This document shows, piece after piece, positions 1 to 13,257 of a stretch of DNA of 64,000 nucleotides. A program made the translations under genes and the position numbers. The stretch comes from Odontesthes bonariensis (lineage: Eukaryota; Chordata; Actinopteri; Atheriniformes; Atherinopsidae), in contig NC_134506.1 in the NCBI RefSeq assembly GCF_027942865.1, positions 12,732,436-12,796,435 on the forward strand, in the 5' to 3' direction. Within the stretch, counting starts at the first letter, position 1; the number at the start of each line of letters is the position of its first letter. Under the pieces are notes generated by a model. The model had not been told where the DNA came from. It worked only from the letters and a program-made list of their open reading frames with translations, and made no database searches.

Positions 1-87
1 CTTGAAGGAGCTGGAGCAGTTTTGGCAAAGTCCCAGTGGCTGCATACGATACTTTTATAAAGACGTATCCCCAAGAGATTTGCAGAA
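1..87 (+). CDS. Possible edge of an unidentified plus-strand gene
   Basis: Reading from base 2, the first 84 bases are open and give a protein-like stretch with mixed, non-repetitive composition (…FWQSPSGCIRYFYKDVSPRDLQ). The frame then meets either AAG TAA, which would end a protein at 91, or a good splice donor GTAAGT at 88-93, which would make this an internal exon ending in phase 2. I do not recognise the product. An AATAAA lies at 238-243 and another near 1071, so the sequence to the right could be 3' untranslated region. The piece is too short to prove coding. If real, it shows a plus-strand gene next to, or overlapping, the minus-strand receptor gene that follows. Confidence 0.3.
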
Positions 88-93
88 GTAAGT

Positions 94-1674
94 GATGCCA
101 GAGAAAGGCTCAAAAGGTTAATCATGCACACTCAGGTTTTTTTAATTCAACAAAAAAAGAAAGGCCTGTTGTACTGAAAACACGAAGGGAACCCAACAAC
201 AACAAAAAAGATTCTTTCAATTTTGCCTTTTTAGACAAATAAATAGGGAAAATGTCAAAGGAGATTCAAAGCACTCTGGGTGTCCATACATTTTCAAAAA
301 AAGAATCAAATGTCAGTCTTGTGGTGGTGAAGAAAAGGTCAGCGTATCAAGTCATAAGATTCATACTCTGGGCTACACAAATATCACATTTTATAGCAGC
401 GCTTTCAACCTTTGCTGAGATATTTTTGTCTGGACCTTTCCATTACCATTCTCCTTTTGATATGCTGAACATGCAACATATTACTCCTGTTTGTGGAGCA
501 AATGAACTGTAGATTTTATTTTTTAACCAACTATTTCTACAGAGGACAGTGCATAGAGCATAAGGTTGTATGAGACAAAAGAAAAGATGAGTAGGTAAAC
601 TTTCATTTTGGGATTATGACATCACTTTTGTTTTTCAAACCAGAACAATGCTTCAAGATTTCTGCACAACATGGACAAGTTACCATCTCCAGACTAAAGT
701 TGATGATTAGAAGATTGAAAATTAGATTTTAGATTTCTATGGCACATACTTGCTGCTTGTGTAGCTTATTTAACCGACAATAAGGGAAGCACGATGTTGC
801 AGCAGCTGCCTACGTTACGTGCTCAGTGTAGCCACAACATAAGAGGAACTTTTTTGCTTTCCCCCTTGAGACTTGCACATAAAAAAACATTTGCACAATG
901 TTTCTGACAAATTATAGGTATAGAAGACTAGTTTTTAAAAAAAAAAACACACACAATGCTTATCACAGTACAGCGACAGTTTGGCAAATACTGCTACAAG
1001 AGGCCAGGTGTATAAAGTATTTGTGCATACAAATCCTCTCTATATGATTCTCCAAGATACAAATTGCTATTAATAAAGAGAGAATGTATTCTGAGAATGT
1101 TTGCACCTCATGTATTCTTTAAACTTTTTCCATAGCTTTCTGATGTTGTTATTTATCATTAGTGCCTGTAACATAGTCTTACTACTCCAGCTGTCAGTCC
1201 TATGAATAATTACAGCCGTGTGTAGCGATCCTGCGTCAGCAAGGCCACTCTGGCAGCATTGACATCACTGAGATTTATAAAAGTTTCAGTTTCTGTCTAT
1301 GGATTTCTAGCCCATGCGCGTGTATGTGGATCATCTGGTGAAAAGAGGGCATAAGCATATTTTCTGTATCTGCTCCCTGGTGTGCAGTCTGAGGCTAGGT
1401 ACTGCAGTTGGCAAGAACCTGCACGGTAACTGCAAGAGAAGTGATAATGGCAAAGTGGAACAGGAAAGACAAAATAACAGGAAGCAAATGAAAACAGAAC
1501 CTTGGTAGAAGTAAGTTACAACATAAAAAAATGCTGAAATCAAAAGTCGAGTCCAATTGAAAAATTAAGAAAAAGATTCTGTGTTCAACACCTTTCAGCA
1601 CCTGTGACTAGTCTTTGCTTGGTCTTTATCTAATATTTGAGAAACTGAAAACTAGTCTTAAATTGTACACTTAC
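94..1674. other. Non-coding stretch, nothing firm
   Basis: I searched both strands for the TM6-TM7 exon expected downstream of the gnrhr exons (a CWTPYY-like motif and a DPxxY motif on the minus strand) and did not find it. The stretch holds A-rich runs and two AATAAA hexamers on the plus strand. Short open frames here have no recognisable content. Confidence 0.5.
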
Positions 1675-4173
1675 AGATCCTCTTTGTCATCTGGTTGGAG
1701 ATCTGGATGAAGATCCTGGTGTAGCAGATGATCATAATGGCCAGCGGCAGCAGGAAGAGGCAGGAGAAGGTAAACATGTTGTAGGCCGTTTCTTGCCAGT
1801 GAGTGACGAAGCTTCCCCTAGTAGTACACTGAGTGAAGTTTGCTGGATAGGTAATGGTCACATTATGGAAAATAAACATCTGTGGGATTAAAAGTTGATG
1901 CATTTTAGATTTTTTTTCTTCTGACAGAAATTGCTATCCAATATTTTGTTTGTCAGAACTGCTGCCAAGGCAAGGCAATTTTATTTGCACAATTCGTATA
2001 CAAGGTAATTCAAAGTGCTTTACAGCTACATAAAATCACAAGGGAATACAATCATTAAAAATAAATAAAAAAAAAAAAAACATGAAAAATAATCATTAAT
2101 TCATTAATTTAAAAGAAGAGTGCAGATAAAATACTTTCAGGTGTCATGTGCACAGCTAAATAGAACTGTTTTCAGCCTGGATTTAAACATTGTCAGAGTT
2201 GAGGCCTGTCTCACATCTTCTGGAAGGCTGTTCCAGATTTTAGGAGCATAAAACTGAAACACAGCCTCACCTTGTTTAGTCCTGACTCTGGGCAGCAGCA
2301 GGAGACCCCTCCCTGAGGTTCTCAGAGCCCAAGTTGGTTCATATGGCTCTAACAATTTCTCCATTGATAAAATAAATTCACAACTCTACAACATAAAAAT
2401 TCATAAAAAATCATGTAGAATATAGCATATACTTTGTTGTCTACAGTAGTAGATCAACCCTCATCTTACTTTGAAGCTCCAGATCAAGGAAGTGACGTCG
2501 ACGCAGCTTTAGCAGCAGAGAAGCTATCAGGCTTGTGTTGATAATAATAAACTCCTGGACTATGTACAAACTTCCAAATGCATCGTTTTGTGAGTACAGA
2601 CCATATTTGTACTACTGTAGAAGTTTAGTGTCATGGCATGTGATTTTAGTGTGGTCATTTTGGAGATACTGCCAGGATCCGTTAGCGCTTGTACGAAGCT
2701 ATTCGGGATAACTCAGTAACTCAGCTGATGTTCAGCCAATATTGAAAAAACTTCGGGTGGGCTACTTGGCTGGATATCACGGTTCAAATGACCCCAGGGT
2801 GAATCTACTCCGAACTATCACTTTAACAAGCAATTCCGATCTGTCTCCCATTGCGAATATATGTTGTATTACAATGAGGAGAATAAGAAAACAGCAACCG
2901 TGGATTGTTGAAATTTTGTATTCAGCAAGACTAGACACTGAATCTTTAACAAAACTGCAGCAACTAGTATCCCCAGTTCCTAAACCATCAAATGGTGTAA
3001 TTTAAAGGAAATGTAATGGAACACATTTGACACATGTTGGCATCAAGTTCTAGATTTGATTATATTTTTTAAATACAACAAAGTTGGTGAAGACACTGAA
3101 ATTGTCTCAATTGTCTCATTCGTGTGTCTGTTAAAAAAAACAACGGTTAATTCTATTTTACAGAAGTTTTTTCTGCATATTAAGCCTCCAGTTTTTCTTG
3201 AAATAGAGTTTTTCATATCTAAAAAAAGATTAAATGACACTTTGCTGAACTTCTAATCCCCACTGTGACTGAGGCACGTAGGTTGAGCAAATGCCACAAT
3301 CTATTATTGTACAGAGATATGAAAACACAGAATAATTAACTATTTATACATATACTTTCATGCAAATGTAAAGACTCATTTCCTTTTCCCCTGGCATGTG
3401 TAGTTTGCCGTCACTATAAATCCCCTGACCCTGTATGAAGGTCTACAACCTGCTCGTTGTACTTTATGCAGCATGGAAGTTTCAGATGTGCATGGGAAAG
3501 CCTAATGCAAGACTTCTGTTCAGTACTTATCCTTTAACCCTGCACTTCTCTGACTCATGTTCTCCCGAACAGCCACTCAACCTGTCATCAACTGTCTTGT
3601 CATAAGGCTGCCATGTGACCTTACCTGAGGGACTGAGAGCAAGGCGCTCATTGTCCACGCCACCATTAACATGGTCCTGTTCCTTTTCGGGGCCATGCCG
3701 ATGGCCAGAGGGTTGAGGATGGCCGACTGTCTGTCCAGACTTATCACCACTGTAACAAAAGCACAGGAGTACATGGCCTGTAGCTTTAGAAACATAAGTA
3801 ATCTACAGGCTAGGTCACCTGCCAGCCACTGAACGGTGATGTTCCACACAGCATCCACTGGCATCACAATGAAGGTAACCAAGAGATCTGCCGCAGTCAG
3901 GTTGATTATCAACACGCGCACGTGGGACTTGCGCTTGTGGCTGTTGGCTGCCAACAGCACAGCCAAGTTACAAAGTGTGGATATGCCACACAGGATGAAG
4001 GTGATGATCACTCTGACTTTTGCTGCTGTGGAAAAGGTAGGCAGCTGCAGGGCCCTGTCCACAGATGTCCAGTTACAGCGAGGAGCCAACAAGTCGCAGC
4101 TGGCATTGAGTTCAGATCCTGAGCTCTGCTGATACATGACGGCGGGGGGATCACAGCAGGAGGAGGCGTTCAT
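1675..4173 (-). CDS. gnrhr: Gonadotropin-releasing hormone receptor, two of three exons
   Basis: A rhodopsin-family G-protein-coupled receptor that binds GnRH at the cell surface and in this family signals through Gq/11. Exon 1 is 4173-3625 (183 codons, phase 0, donor CAG|GTAAGG). Exon 2 is 1879-1675 (acceptor CCCACAG, donor CT|GTAAGT, ending in phase 1). The N-terminus carries N-glycosylation sites (NAS near 2 and 23, NWT near 34). TM1 lies about 53-77, TM2 86-110, TM3 122-146 followed by DRQS at 147-150, TM4 ends exon 1, and TM5 is about 218-240. The conserved cysteine pair is C123/C201. DRQS in place of DRY is typical of piscine GnRH receptors. The family's last exon (third loop, TM6, TM7, tail) is not in the window, so the model covers 251 residues of an expected 380-420. 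The intron between the exons holds a LINE fragment and a foldback repeat. I cannot assign the paralogue type. Confidence 0.9.
1966..2366 (-). mobile_element. 5'-truncated non-LTR retrotransposon (LINE) 3' end
   Basis: The minus strand encodes about 75 residues ending a reverse-transcriptase ORF, with the signature found at the C-terminus of many fish LINE ORFs (APKIWNSLPEDVR…FKSRLKTVLF). It is followed by the common fish LINE tail: a segment complementary to 'aattcaaagtgctttacag' near 2010 and an AATAAAATTGCC-like end. It lies in intron 1 of gnrhr and abuts the arm of a foldback repeat at about 2352. Confidence 0.7.
2352..2826 (+). repeat. Half copy of a TTAA-type foldback element
   Basis: This stretch is closely similar to the centre and right arm of the complete palindromic element at 34722-35604, with shared blocks such as 'tttgttgtctacagtag' and 'ggctggatatcacggttc'. 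It ends in TTAA at 2823-2826. The left arm is missing and its place is taken by the LINE fragment. The open frame across it is an accident of the repeat. Confidence 0.75.
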
Positions 4174-7100
4174 TTTATGACCCTCACCAGGGAGTCAGCA
4201 TTTTTTTCAGCCGCGTGGAGGCTGGTGTTGCCAAGGGAGAAAGAGCAAAAAGATATACTTGAGTCATATGCAAGAATTTGGTGGGGAAAAAAAAAAAGAT
4301 TCATCCGAAAAGATTTGCGTAATTGGACACACAAATGAGTTTGGTGAGTAGCAGGGATGGAGCAGTCTGCTGTGTCGGGCACATCTCTGATGCTCACTGA
4401 GGTGGAAGGATAATTGCCTCCAACAAATCACATTATGTGCATATAGAGGAGTCTCCGGACTATTACATTTGCAGGGCAAACACCCCAGTGACACCGCTTT
4501 CAGAAAAGATTAAGATGGTTTCAACACGTTCTGAGCTTTATTTATTCACGAGGCAAACTTCTAAAGTCATCAGGCTAAGCATCAAACTAATTACGGCTTC
4601 TGATTTGAACAATTTAATTTAAATTTGTGTTTTTATTCTAAAGATGAAAACCATACATTTTACACACGCAATAGATTCAAATGAGGTCCGTAGATGTGAT
4701 TTGTTTTCTACGTTAAAATATGGGATCAACTATTTAAAAACACCAGCAGCGGTAGATTCATCACATAACTGTAGACGCGCGCTAGAAACAGTCTATTTAA
4801 TGTGACTCCAAAATAAAGAAGAAAACTGAAACAAACTCACGTGTGGCAGCCTGTTCCTCGGGTCAGATAATGATGAGGTAAGCTTTCATGTGCAGTGGCT
4901 GTCCTGACTCTGCTCCAGCTCCCCGTTCAGCAGAACAGTCCGCGTGCAGTCTCAGCAGTCACCACCAGCCTTCCCACGGGCTTTGTACCTTCTCCCTCCG
5001 CCGCGTGCGCGAGTCAGCCGCTCTGCGAGCGCGGCCACGAGCATCTCCCTATTCTAGGAGCGTCGGTCAGTTCAATGATCCTCAAGCTCAAAGTTTCTAA
5101 TTTTATCCCCACCAGAAGAAGTGGAATTAGGAACTCCAGCTTCTATTAGCATCGCTGTGAAAACGGCTTTTTTTTTTTCTTTTTTTTTTCTTTTTTTTTA
5201 CGTCGGGCAGTGCATAAAATAAACTGCTCAATAAACGTTCAGGCTACTTTTTGTTGAGCTGTTGAGGTTGAACTGGATTAATTTTGCGATTTTCAGGGCT
5301 AAAACCTTATCTTTCTCGAACTCTGCAGAAACATGCAATTAAAAACCATCTATGAGGCCAACTTGTATAATTATTATTGAACTTGCCTTTTAATCTTTCA
5401 ACTTTTACAGGTAAAACACACCTTCGGCTTCAGGTCTGAATGGGTTACTTAGTGATGTTGTTGAAAGCAGTTTCGACATGTTTCTAGATTTTGTCTTCTC
5501 AGTATTGTTTACTGAATGCATTAGATTCCATCAGAGCCATTTTATACTGTGTCAAGGGCGGACTCAGACCTGCAGGGTGCTCTGGGAAAAATCTTCTTTA
5601 GCCCTCCTTGTTTTTCATGAAACCAAGACAACCAATACCTATGAGACACAAAAAAGGATTCAGCCCATCTTGAATGGCTGTCAGCGCATGCTAACATCCA
5701 AATATATATTCATATCTTTTATACAAGAGATCCGTTAAAATCAGATACAAGGTCTAAACAACGAAGAGGGAGCTGCACAAAAAGCTTCACCGCTGTCTCA
5801 TGATAAATGTCCATAACATCAAAATTCTATTTGCACAGGCCTGGAAAAAAAAAAGAAAACTGGAGAAACAAACAAGACAAGAAAGGCAATGCAAGCATCA
5901 GTCTGTTATCTTTGCTTTGCTTTCCAAATTTTCTTTTCCATTCACCTCTCCTCTCTGCCACACACCGAGCTGTTCCGTTTCTGTCAACTTTATTCACATA
6001 GGAACTGCCACAGCACCTTCTAATAGCTGTGGATATTTGCAAGAATGATTCAAAACGCTTCTTTTAAAATTCTTTATCACAAATCAATTGCTAACCTGAC
6101 TAATCTCAGGCATGCCAGCAGCCACTTCAGTTAACTGAGATCAACTTTCTCCATCTGACGGCAGAAGTTTAATCGCCTTTAAACTAAGTTAGGAAATATT
6201 TACCTTTTCACTGGTTCTGATTGACTCTGCATCTCCCAGCAGATTTCTTTACAAAGTATGTAACTGCATATTCAACATATAGAGTGAGCCAGCTGTACCC
6301 GTTAAACACGTTTTTTCGCTCCTACTAGAGGCTCACAGTAGACTACCTTTTCCAGTTTGGCTCAAAAATTCCATTTGCCCCAGTGACAGGACTCAAAAAG
6401 ATAAATGGGGAGAATGTTGGCCATCTCCCATGAGGTTTAACATTGGACACACACTGTCTTCGGGTTGTCACAGACTGTTCTCATCCTGGTAAACCTACTT
6501 GCAACACAATCAAGAAGAACAAATACAAGTTTTAATGTACTATTAGTTATTGTGTGTGTCTAATAGTGATCCAGCTCTTATGTTAAAAAAAAAAAAGGTT
6601 AGTCTTAGAAACTTAAAGCACAAAACACACTGTGACGTATATATGCTGCCTGCACACCCACAACTAAGAGCTCTGGGTATGATTTATATCATACTGTTTC
6701 CTTGTCACTGCCTTAAAAAAAGGATTATTTTTCACTTTTTTTCCTCCTGTTTTCTTGCATTGCAACCTGTGATTTAAAGGAAGCTGATCTCCGATCTCAG
6801 CTGATTTTACGTGATTGTCCAACAATGCATTGTTCCAACTGATTCGTTTACATAGGACAGAAAAAATACTTTGAAAAAAAAATCCTTAAACATAAAAAAA
6901 TGAAAAGTTGAGTAAAAGTATTTGTCCCTTTTGCTTTTAAACTATAAATTAAGATCGTGTGTTGCCATTTACTTTTAGATGTTACATGATTAGTTCAGAT
7001 AAGTCCATCTGTGTGTTATTTAAAGCTGTGCTCACACATGTACACTAGATATGTTCAGGAAAAAGTGCGGACTATTTAGATTGGACTCTTTCCACCATTG

Positions 7101-10100
7101 CTGTTCAAACAAGCACATCATGGTAGAGACTTTCTGTTGGAGATTCATTCTCCTGGCTGAAAATTCAAAAGTGGAATGTCGAAGAACACCTGTCTGGAAG
7201 CAGGAATTATGCTGTGAACAGTGTTGTGTTTTTTCTTTGCCAAGAAAAGACGGACCAACAAAGATCACACACCACTCAAGAAGGGCAAAAATCAGAGAAA
7301 TAACAAGAGACATGACTTAAGGTACATTTAGACTAGACTGTGGAAATCACCCTGCATAGCAGAAAGTTGAGGATGAGGAGACGGGCTGAAAGGTTGTGAC
7401 CTTGCTTCAAACCTAGTAAACCATAGTGTAGACCGCAAAGTTATCCCCAATGCATCTTTTCCACTTCCCAGTGATTGTTTTAGCAATGTGAAAAAGCATG
7501 TGGTTTTACATGAAGCGAAAAGCATCAGTTCATCCCCCGACGAGCACTGAAGGTTGCACCTGAGCGACAAGATGTGAGATAAAAAAGTAGAGATGCAAGT
7601 AGGAGCCGCTCAGACCTAACTGTCATTATAACAGAAAAGACACTAAGCAGTTGTTGTGCTTTTCTGTGGTTTAAGGTCACCTGTGTATTATATGAGCTTG
7701 CTGCTGCTTGTGTTTGTTTGTTTGTTTGTTTGTTTGTTTGTTTGTTTGTTTGTGTGTTTGTTCTCTGCTTGTCTGCTTCCAGGTGCTCCTGGTGCTTCTA
7801 AGGTTAGATTCCCCACAAAAGCCGTGAATTGTCTTCAGTTTTGTTTTTACAGATGTAGCAGCTGGTTGTCTGATTTTTCATTGTCTCTTCATGTTTCTGT
7901 TCCTTTTTTTCTCTTCTTTGCTCTCCCTCTCTCTCTGTCCCCCGGTCCGGTTCGGCACTATTATCATATCATGTTAAATATTGTAACAAAAATAAATAAA
8001 TGAAAATGAGGAGTTGATGGACATCAAGGGGAGCTTTACATTCATAAAGCTTCCCTTGGCATAGCATATGTGTTTAGCATAAACGGTATTCAGATTAAAT
8101 TCTGCTGCCATAATGCTGGACAGGACAAGGGAAAAAAAAAGAAAAGACATGGTTGTGGCAACCTTTGCAAACTAAGTTCTTTATTTTCATTACGAAGTAG
8201 TGTCTCAGGATGATAAAGGTTATTACTAGACGATTCAGGGGATGTTTCAATCAGTGGTGCTGTTTTTAACATCAGACTGCTGCCAGACAAAGGAGAAAAC
8301 AGACATATTGTTGGTGTGTCACTGACCTCAATTTAGTCTGCGGGGATGGATTAGCGTCTGTTCAAAGCAGCCAATTGGTGCTGGCTGTCGGTTTATACAG
8401 ATGTCAGACTCTGGGAGACGATCCAAACAGGCTATAAACTTTCCAATTCCACAGAAAATGAACTCATTTCAAGTTAAATCCTCAGTAATTGTGGTGCTTG
8501 TTTTGAGGTTAAGTATTTTAACCAATCTATTATTTCACTGTGATCCAGCTAGAGTCTGTCTGCTTCCACGCTCATCCCATTTGACAACTTTTCTCCCTTC
8601 ATTCCTAAGATAAATGAATTGCAATACTTGATACTGTCAGGACAGTGTGTGGTCAGACCTTCGATTTGTAGCTTGATGGTTCATGCAAACACACAACCAA
8701 AGCCACAAAGGACTGATGTCAGCAGTAAGGAGGATACGTCTGTCAACCTATCACACTATCCTTATTTTTTATGTAATAATTAGCTGCACAACAAGCTATT
8801 TTTTTTAGAAATGATGCGCGTTGGATTGAGAAGTGCTTTCAGAGCCTAAAAGGTACAAATGGAAAATTCATCTGATAACTACAGATGCGCTGTTGATTTT
8901 TAACATACATGGTATTTCATGGTTACAGGTTGGCATTGTGTCCTCTGAATCCCGCCCAATAAAAAGAATACAGACTATGTCAAACCAGCAGCAATTCTGT
9001 GGGCAAATGAAAAGAAATACAAACAAACAAACTATCTTCTAACTTTTTATATAATGTCATTTGAACACTAGAAATGTGATTTCCACAGTGTAAAGCATGA
9101 TATTGGTTCAGTTTTGGTAGAATAAAAGACGGGAATGGGCTACCTTTCAGCATGCTGCGTTTACCTGTCAGCAGTCTAAACTGTGAGAAGTCAGATGTCA
9201 TTTCGACTTGAATAGAGAATTGCAAAACATGGCTTCTTCTTCTCAATTGACCACACGCTAAAAATATCTGATGTGACCCTCTTTTCCTAATACACAGCTA
9301 AACTGGACTATGTGTCATCTGTGTAAAGCCTCTCGGCACAAGTCAGCACGTTAAGCACCAAAGACCTCTGGCATCAACAGACATGGCCAGTTTGGGTCTT
9401 GGATAAAATGTTTTTATTATTTTCCAAATGTAAATCCAATGCGGTATTTCAACAATCAAAACACTAGTGGTGCTTTTAGCCAGTAGCATTTAACAAATTC
9501 TTTTGAAATGTGATGATTTTGAGGCTGGATTCACCTGCTAAACAGCTTCAGTCTGGTTGCATTTGCAGATGTTTGTTTCTGTACCACTTTGTTCCTGACT
9601 AGAACATCTCAAATGGGTAGCCTGTCAGCTATAGTCACCTGACTAAGCCTCAGGGAAGCAGTGTTTCAGTGCAGGTGTAAACAGATATTACTCAGGGAAG
9701 AGGTTTTCCCTTTGCTCCTTTAGCCAGAAAAAGCCTTCTGGATTCATTCTGGTTATTGTGCGTGCCAGTGGTATCTCTATCTTTATGTTTGTATCTAAAT
9801 GACAGGCTGACCTGAAGTGTTTCTGAACGAGCTCGCTCCTAGAGCTCACACATGCACTCTATCACTTATTATCTCCTAGCGAAAACTGGAGCTTTTTTTG
9901 CAAGTCACTGCAATTACCAGTCAGATGTGGGCCTGCAGAGATGATTCACACACGCGTCTCAACAAGAGTCACGCTCAACAGTCTCGTCTGTGCATGGAGA
10001 TCACAGAAAATATCCACAGGCAGAAAGACTCATTTCTAAAGAGAGGCTATCTGTGTAGGAGACAGCAGGCACAGCGAACAGAAGGGTTTGTGGGACTGCG

Positions 10101-13100
10101 TCAATCGAGCTTGTGATGCAGAGAAAGATGGCAAACTGTTGACTCGTCAACTCTGTTAACCGTGTATGATGACAGTGTATCTGAACAGGCACAAACTGAT
10201 CACCACCAGCACATCTCACAAGAGTGCCATCAGGTAAAATCTTTGCTAACCAATTAATCTATTCACAATCTGGTCATCTTAAACCCAGCAGGCAAAAAAC
10301 ACATGTATGGTACACAATGCCTCATCACACTGTGGGTCAGAGATGAGGTGCATTGTCTTTATGAGTTTGAAAAATAGATCAGAGTGTGTCACAGATACTG
10401 TGACCTTCGGCTTTGCGATTTGACCTTTACTGTAAAGTTCATCACACCCCCTTCATCTGGTTAGCCCTGGCTCTGTCAAACTGTTATTCCCAATATTAAG
10501 TCAGCAAATGATTCTTTTTAAGGCAGATGCAAAAATGTAAACTTTTTTCCCCCCTGAACATCAAAATCATTTTTTAAAAAGTAGCCTAGAGCTTAAAGGT
10601 TTGAATAACAAGAGATTTTCACAAAACGGAATTAATACACAAGTACAATAATGTCAGTGTTGTATATTTTTGTGCCCTCCCCCATTTCCTCCATCCCCAG
10701 CCCTGAAAATCCCAAACCATTAGGGCATTACTCCCACCAATAATGGATGTAATAACATGTATGCTACAGAGAGGGAAATAATGAATATCGTTAGCTTAAT
10801 AGCATAATTGCCTAAGTCTAAGACATTCAAATATAACTATAAGACATCAGTTGCAGCAGCTGTTACACATTAAATGGCTTTTCTTATGTCATGTAAATGT
10901 AGAGCAGCCTTCAGTGTTAAAATGTGTATCCTGTAGCAATGTGTGCCTTTTTAATTCAGTTTATTATTTTTTTTTACATCTAAACCTTTTTGTTGACTTA
11001 AATGCAAACACTTTACCCTGCACTTTTACTTCCCACCCTAACCATTTTCAGGTAAGAGCAAAGTAGAAAAGTAAGAAATTTCGAGTGACGGGAAATAGAA
11101 AAGTGAGGGGACATGATGCAGGGCAAATTTCAAACCTGCGATCTGTAGTTACCAGAGGAATAGATTAATAGATAAATAAACTTTTGAGAAATAAATCATC
11201 AGTGTGAAATATCTTTACACTGACAACTTTCAAACTCACACTGGAGTTTTGAAATGTTCTAGAGATGTTCTCGAGTGGGTGGGTGAGAATGCAAATGTCT
11301 ACAACATTCACGCTGGACTACTTGTAGAGAATTTCCACGCAGCCACCAGGTAAAATCTCAGATCATCAGCAAGTGTGACAATGCATGAACGTGTCAGCAA
11401 ATATTCCAGATCACTTGGTGCTGCTGTGTGAATAAGCGTGTGTAAGAGAATGCGTGTGCTAGTGGGAGCTTTCTGCTGACCTGTATAATGCTTCCCTCCC
11501 GCTCGCTCCCAGCTACTGTGGATATGTACAGATCCATGCCGTACTCATATCAACACAATAAGGAGCCCCATCAGATCCATCAGGCAGTTAAACGCCATCA
11601 TCATGTTAGATCATAGGTAAATGAATAATAAACATGTTATCATGTTAGCTGTCCTTCCATAAAGACAAGGTCAAATGAGTATGGGAAACATAGTCATGAT
11701 ACAATTTTGGGGCCTTTTTCCGTGCAACTGTAAAATTTTGCAGTGTGGACCAACATGGCTGATATATATATTCTGCTGTAAGATCGTGTTGGACTGCGAA
11801 AAGTAGGCTTACACTAGAATGTGAAATGTCTGTGCTGGTCTGGAGCGTAAACGTTGCTTTTTCACAATGTGCAACATTACTACTTTCTCAGGGCACCAAA
11901 GTGGTTACATGACCATGGTTAGGGTTAGATGATAAAGGTAAGAATAAAAAACAAATAGATACATGCTTCCTGGGTCGCTACATCGTGCCCATGCATCCCA
12001 ACACAAAACAACTTGCAATGAAAAACAAGACCACTTCTCAGATTCCTGGCCTTCAGGTGTGACTCTACAATGCCTGTGTAGAGGCATTTGGATTTTAGGC
12101 TCTGGGGACTTAAGAGGTGACATTATGCTTTGAAAACATATGTTTAGCTGCTTTGTCAATTTGCCTTTTTCATACTGTAACTTTTTTTTTTCTAACTGCA
12201 TGGTGGAGGGAGACAATTGTAAATAAAATTCTCACCTCAGAGAAGAACAAAGGTCTGCTGAGTCAGCCTACCTGCTGCCTTTGTGGACCCTTGAGCCAAA
12301 ACAGCACTGAACATTAAAATCCCTCTTTGCAAACTCACCGAGTGAACTTCAGGAAATGCAAACAGTTTATTATAGAATTATATATCACAAAGAAATATGT
12401 TCACCAAGCAATTTACATTACAGAGGGACTCACTCACGAGTTCCTGTTCTCTTACCTGCTGTGTGGATACAATTACATGGGTTAAGGACAGTGAAATTGC
12501 TCATTTCTATTGGAGCTCTGATTGAAGAGCTCACTGGACAGAAACTGCTGGGAATGAAACAACAAATTATACAAAATGAGAATGCGTAATAAAAGAACTG
12601 CAATGCCATTCAACACAACGTACGCAAATTACCAGCCGTTTAATTCATTGTTACATTATTAGCTGTTTGGCTGTGTGGGGGCGGTGCAGCACGGAGGAAA
12701 ATGATGGCAAATTGCAGTTTGCACCTAATAAGGCAGACTGAATGTGCTATGATCAAAGATTTGAAAGTGAGATGAGATTCCACCGCTGTAATGAGATTCA
12801 TTAATGGCATAAATGGGCAGTCACTCAGACGCTTGGAATCAGGCTTAATACGCTGTCTTTCTGCTCTCTGTTGCATAATTAGTGAGCATTCATTATAGAA
12901 AAGAGTTTGTCAGTTGCAAAAATGCTACAGATATATAATACTACAGATTAAAACTATAATGTGTTTTTAAATGTAAGGGGTTTAGATAAATAATGATCAA
13001 TAAGTAACATACTCAATTCATATTTATGCTTTTGTTCTTCTGAATAGGTGGGACAGAATGGGAGGTGGTCGAGTTTTATGACAAGAAAAAAGAAAACTTC

Positions 13101-13257
13101 TCAAAATATTTAGTCCTCCAGGGTGCCCATGCTCATTTCTTTCTGTTGTCCCTCTGTGGGAGGTAGAAACTCAGACAGAGCTATGCATGGCAGGTTCTCT
13201 GAGACAAAGGAAAAATAAATAAATAAATTAAAAGCAGTGCAGCTTCGTGCATGTCAG
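4174..13257. other. 9-kb gene-poor region upstream of gnrhr
   Basis: No exon-like open frames with flanking splice sites were recognised on either strand. It contains T-rich tracts (5168-5200), A-rich runs and a TTTG microsatellite. The stretch just upstream of gnrhr exon 1 (4842-5150) is more GC-rich and carries a donor-like GTGAGT on the minus strand near 4840-4850. It could be a 5' untranslated exon, but nothing decides this. Confidence 0.5.
7711..7760. repeat. (TTTG)n microsatellite
   Basis: About twelve tandem copies of TTTG/TGTT. It produces a poly-(VCLF) open frame on the plus strand that should not be read as a gene. Confidence 0.95.

Noticed and set aside
2742-3005. 87-codon plus-strand frame
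   Set aside because: It lies mostly in the foldback repeat; the same repeat at 34.7 kb is also open by chance.
7656-8003. 115-codon plus-strand frame
   Set aside because: Its long part is the (TTTG)n microsatellite, and the rest is T/C-rich low-complexity sequence.
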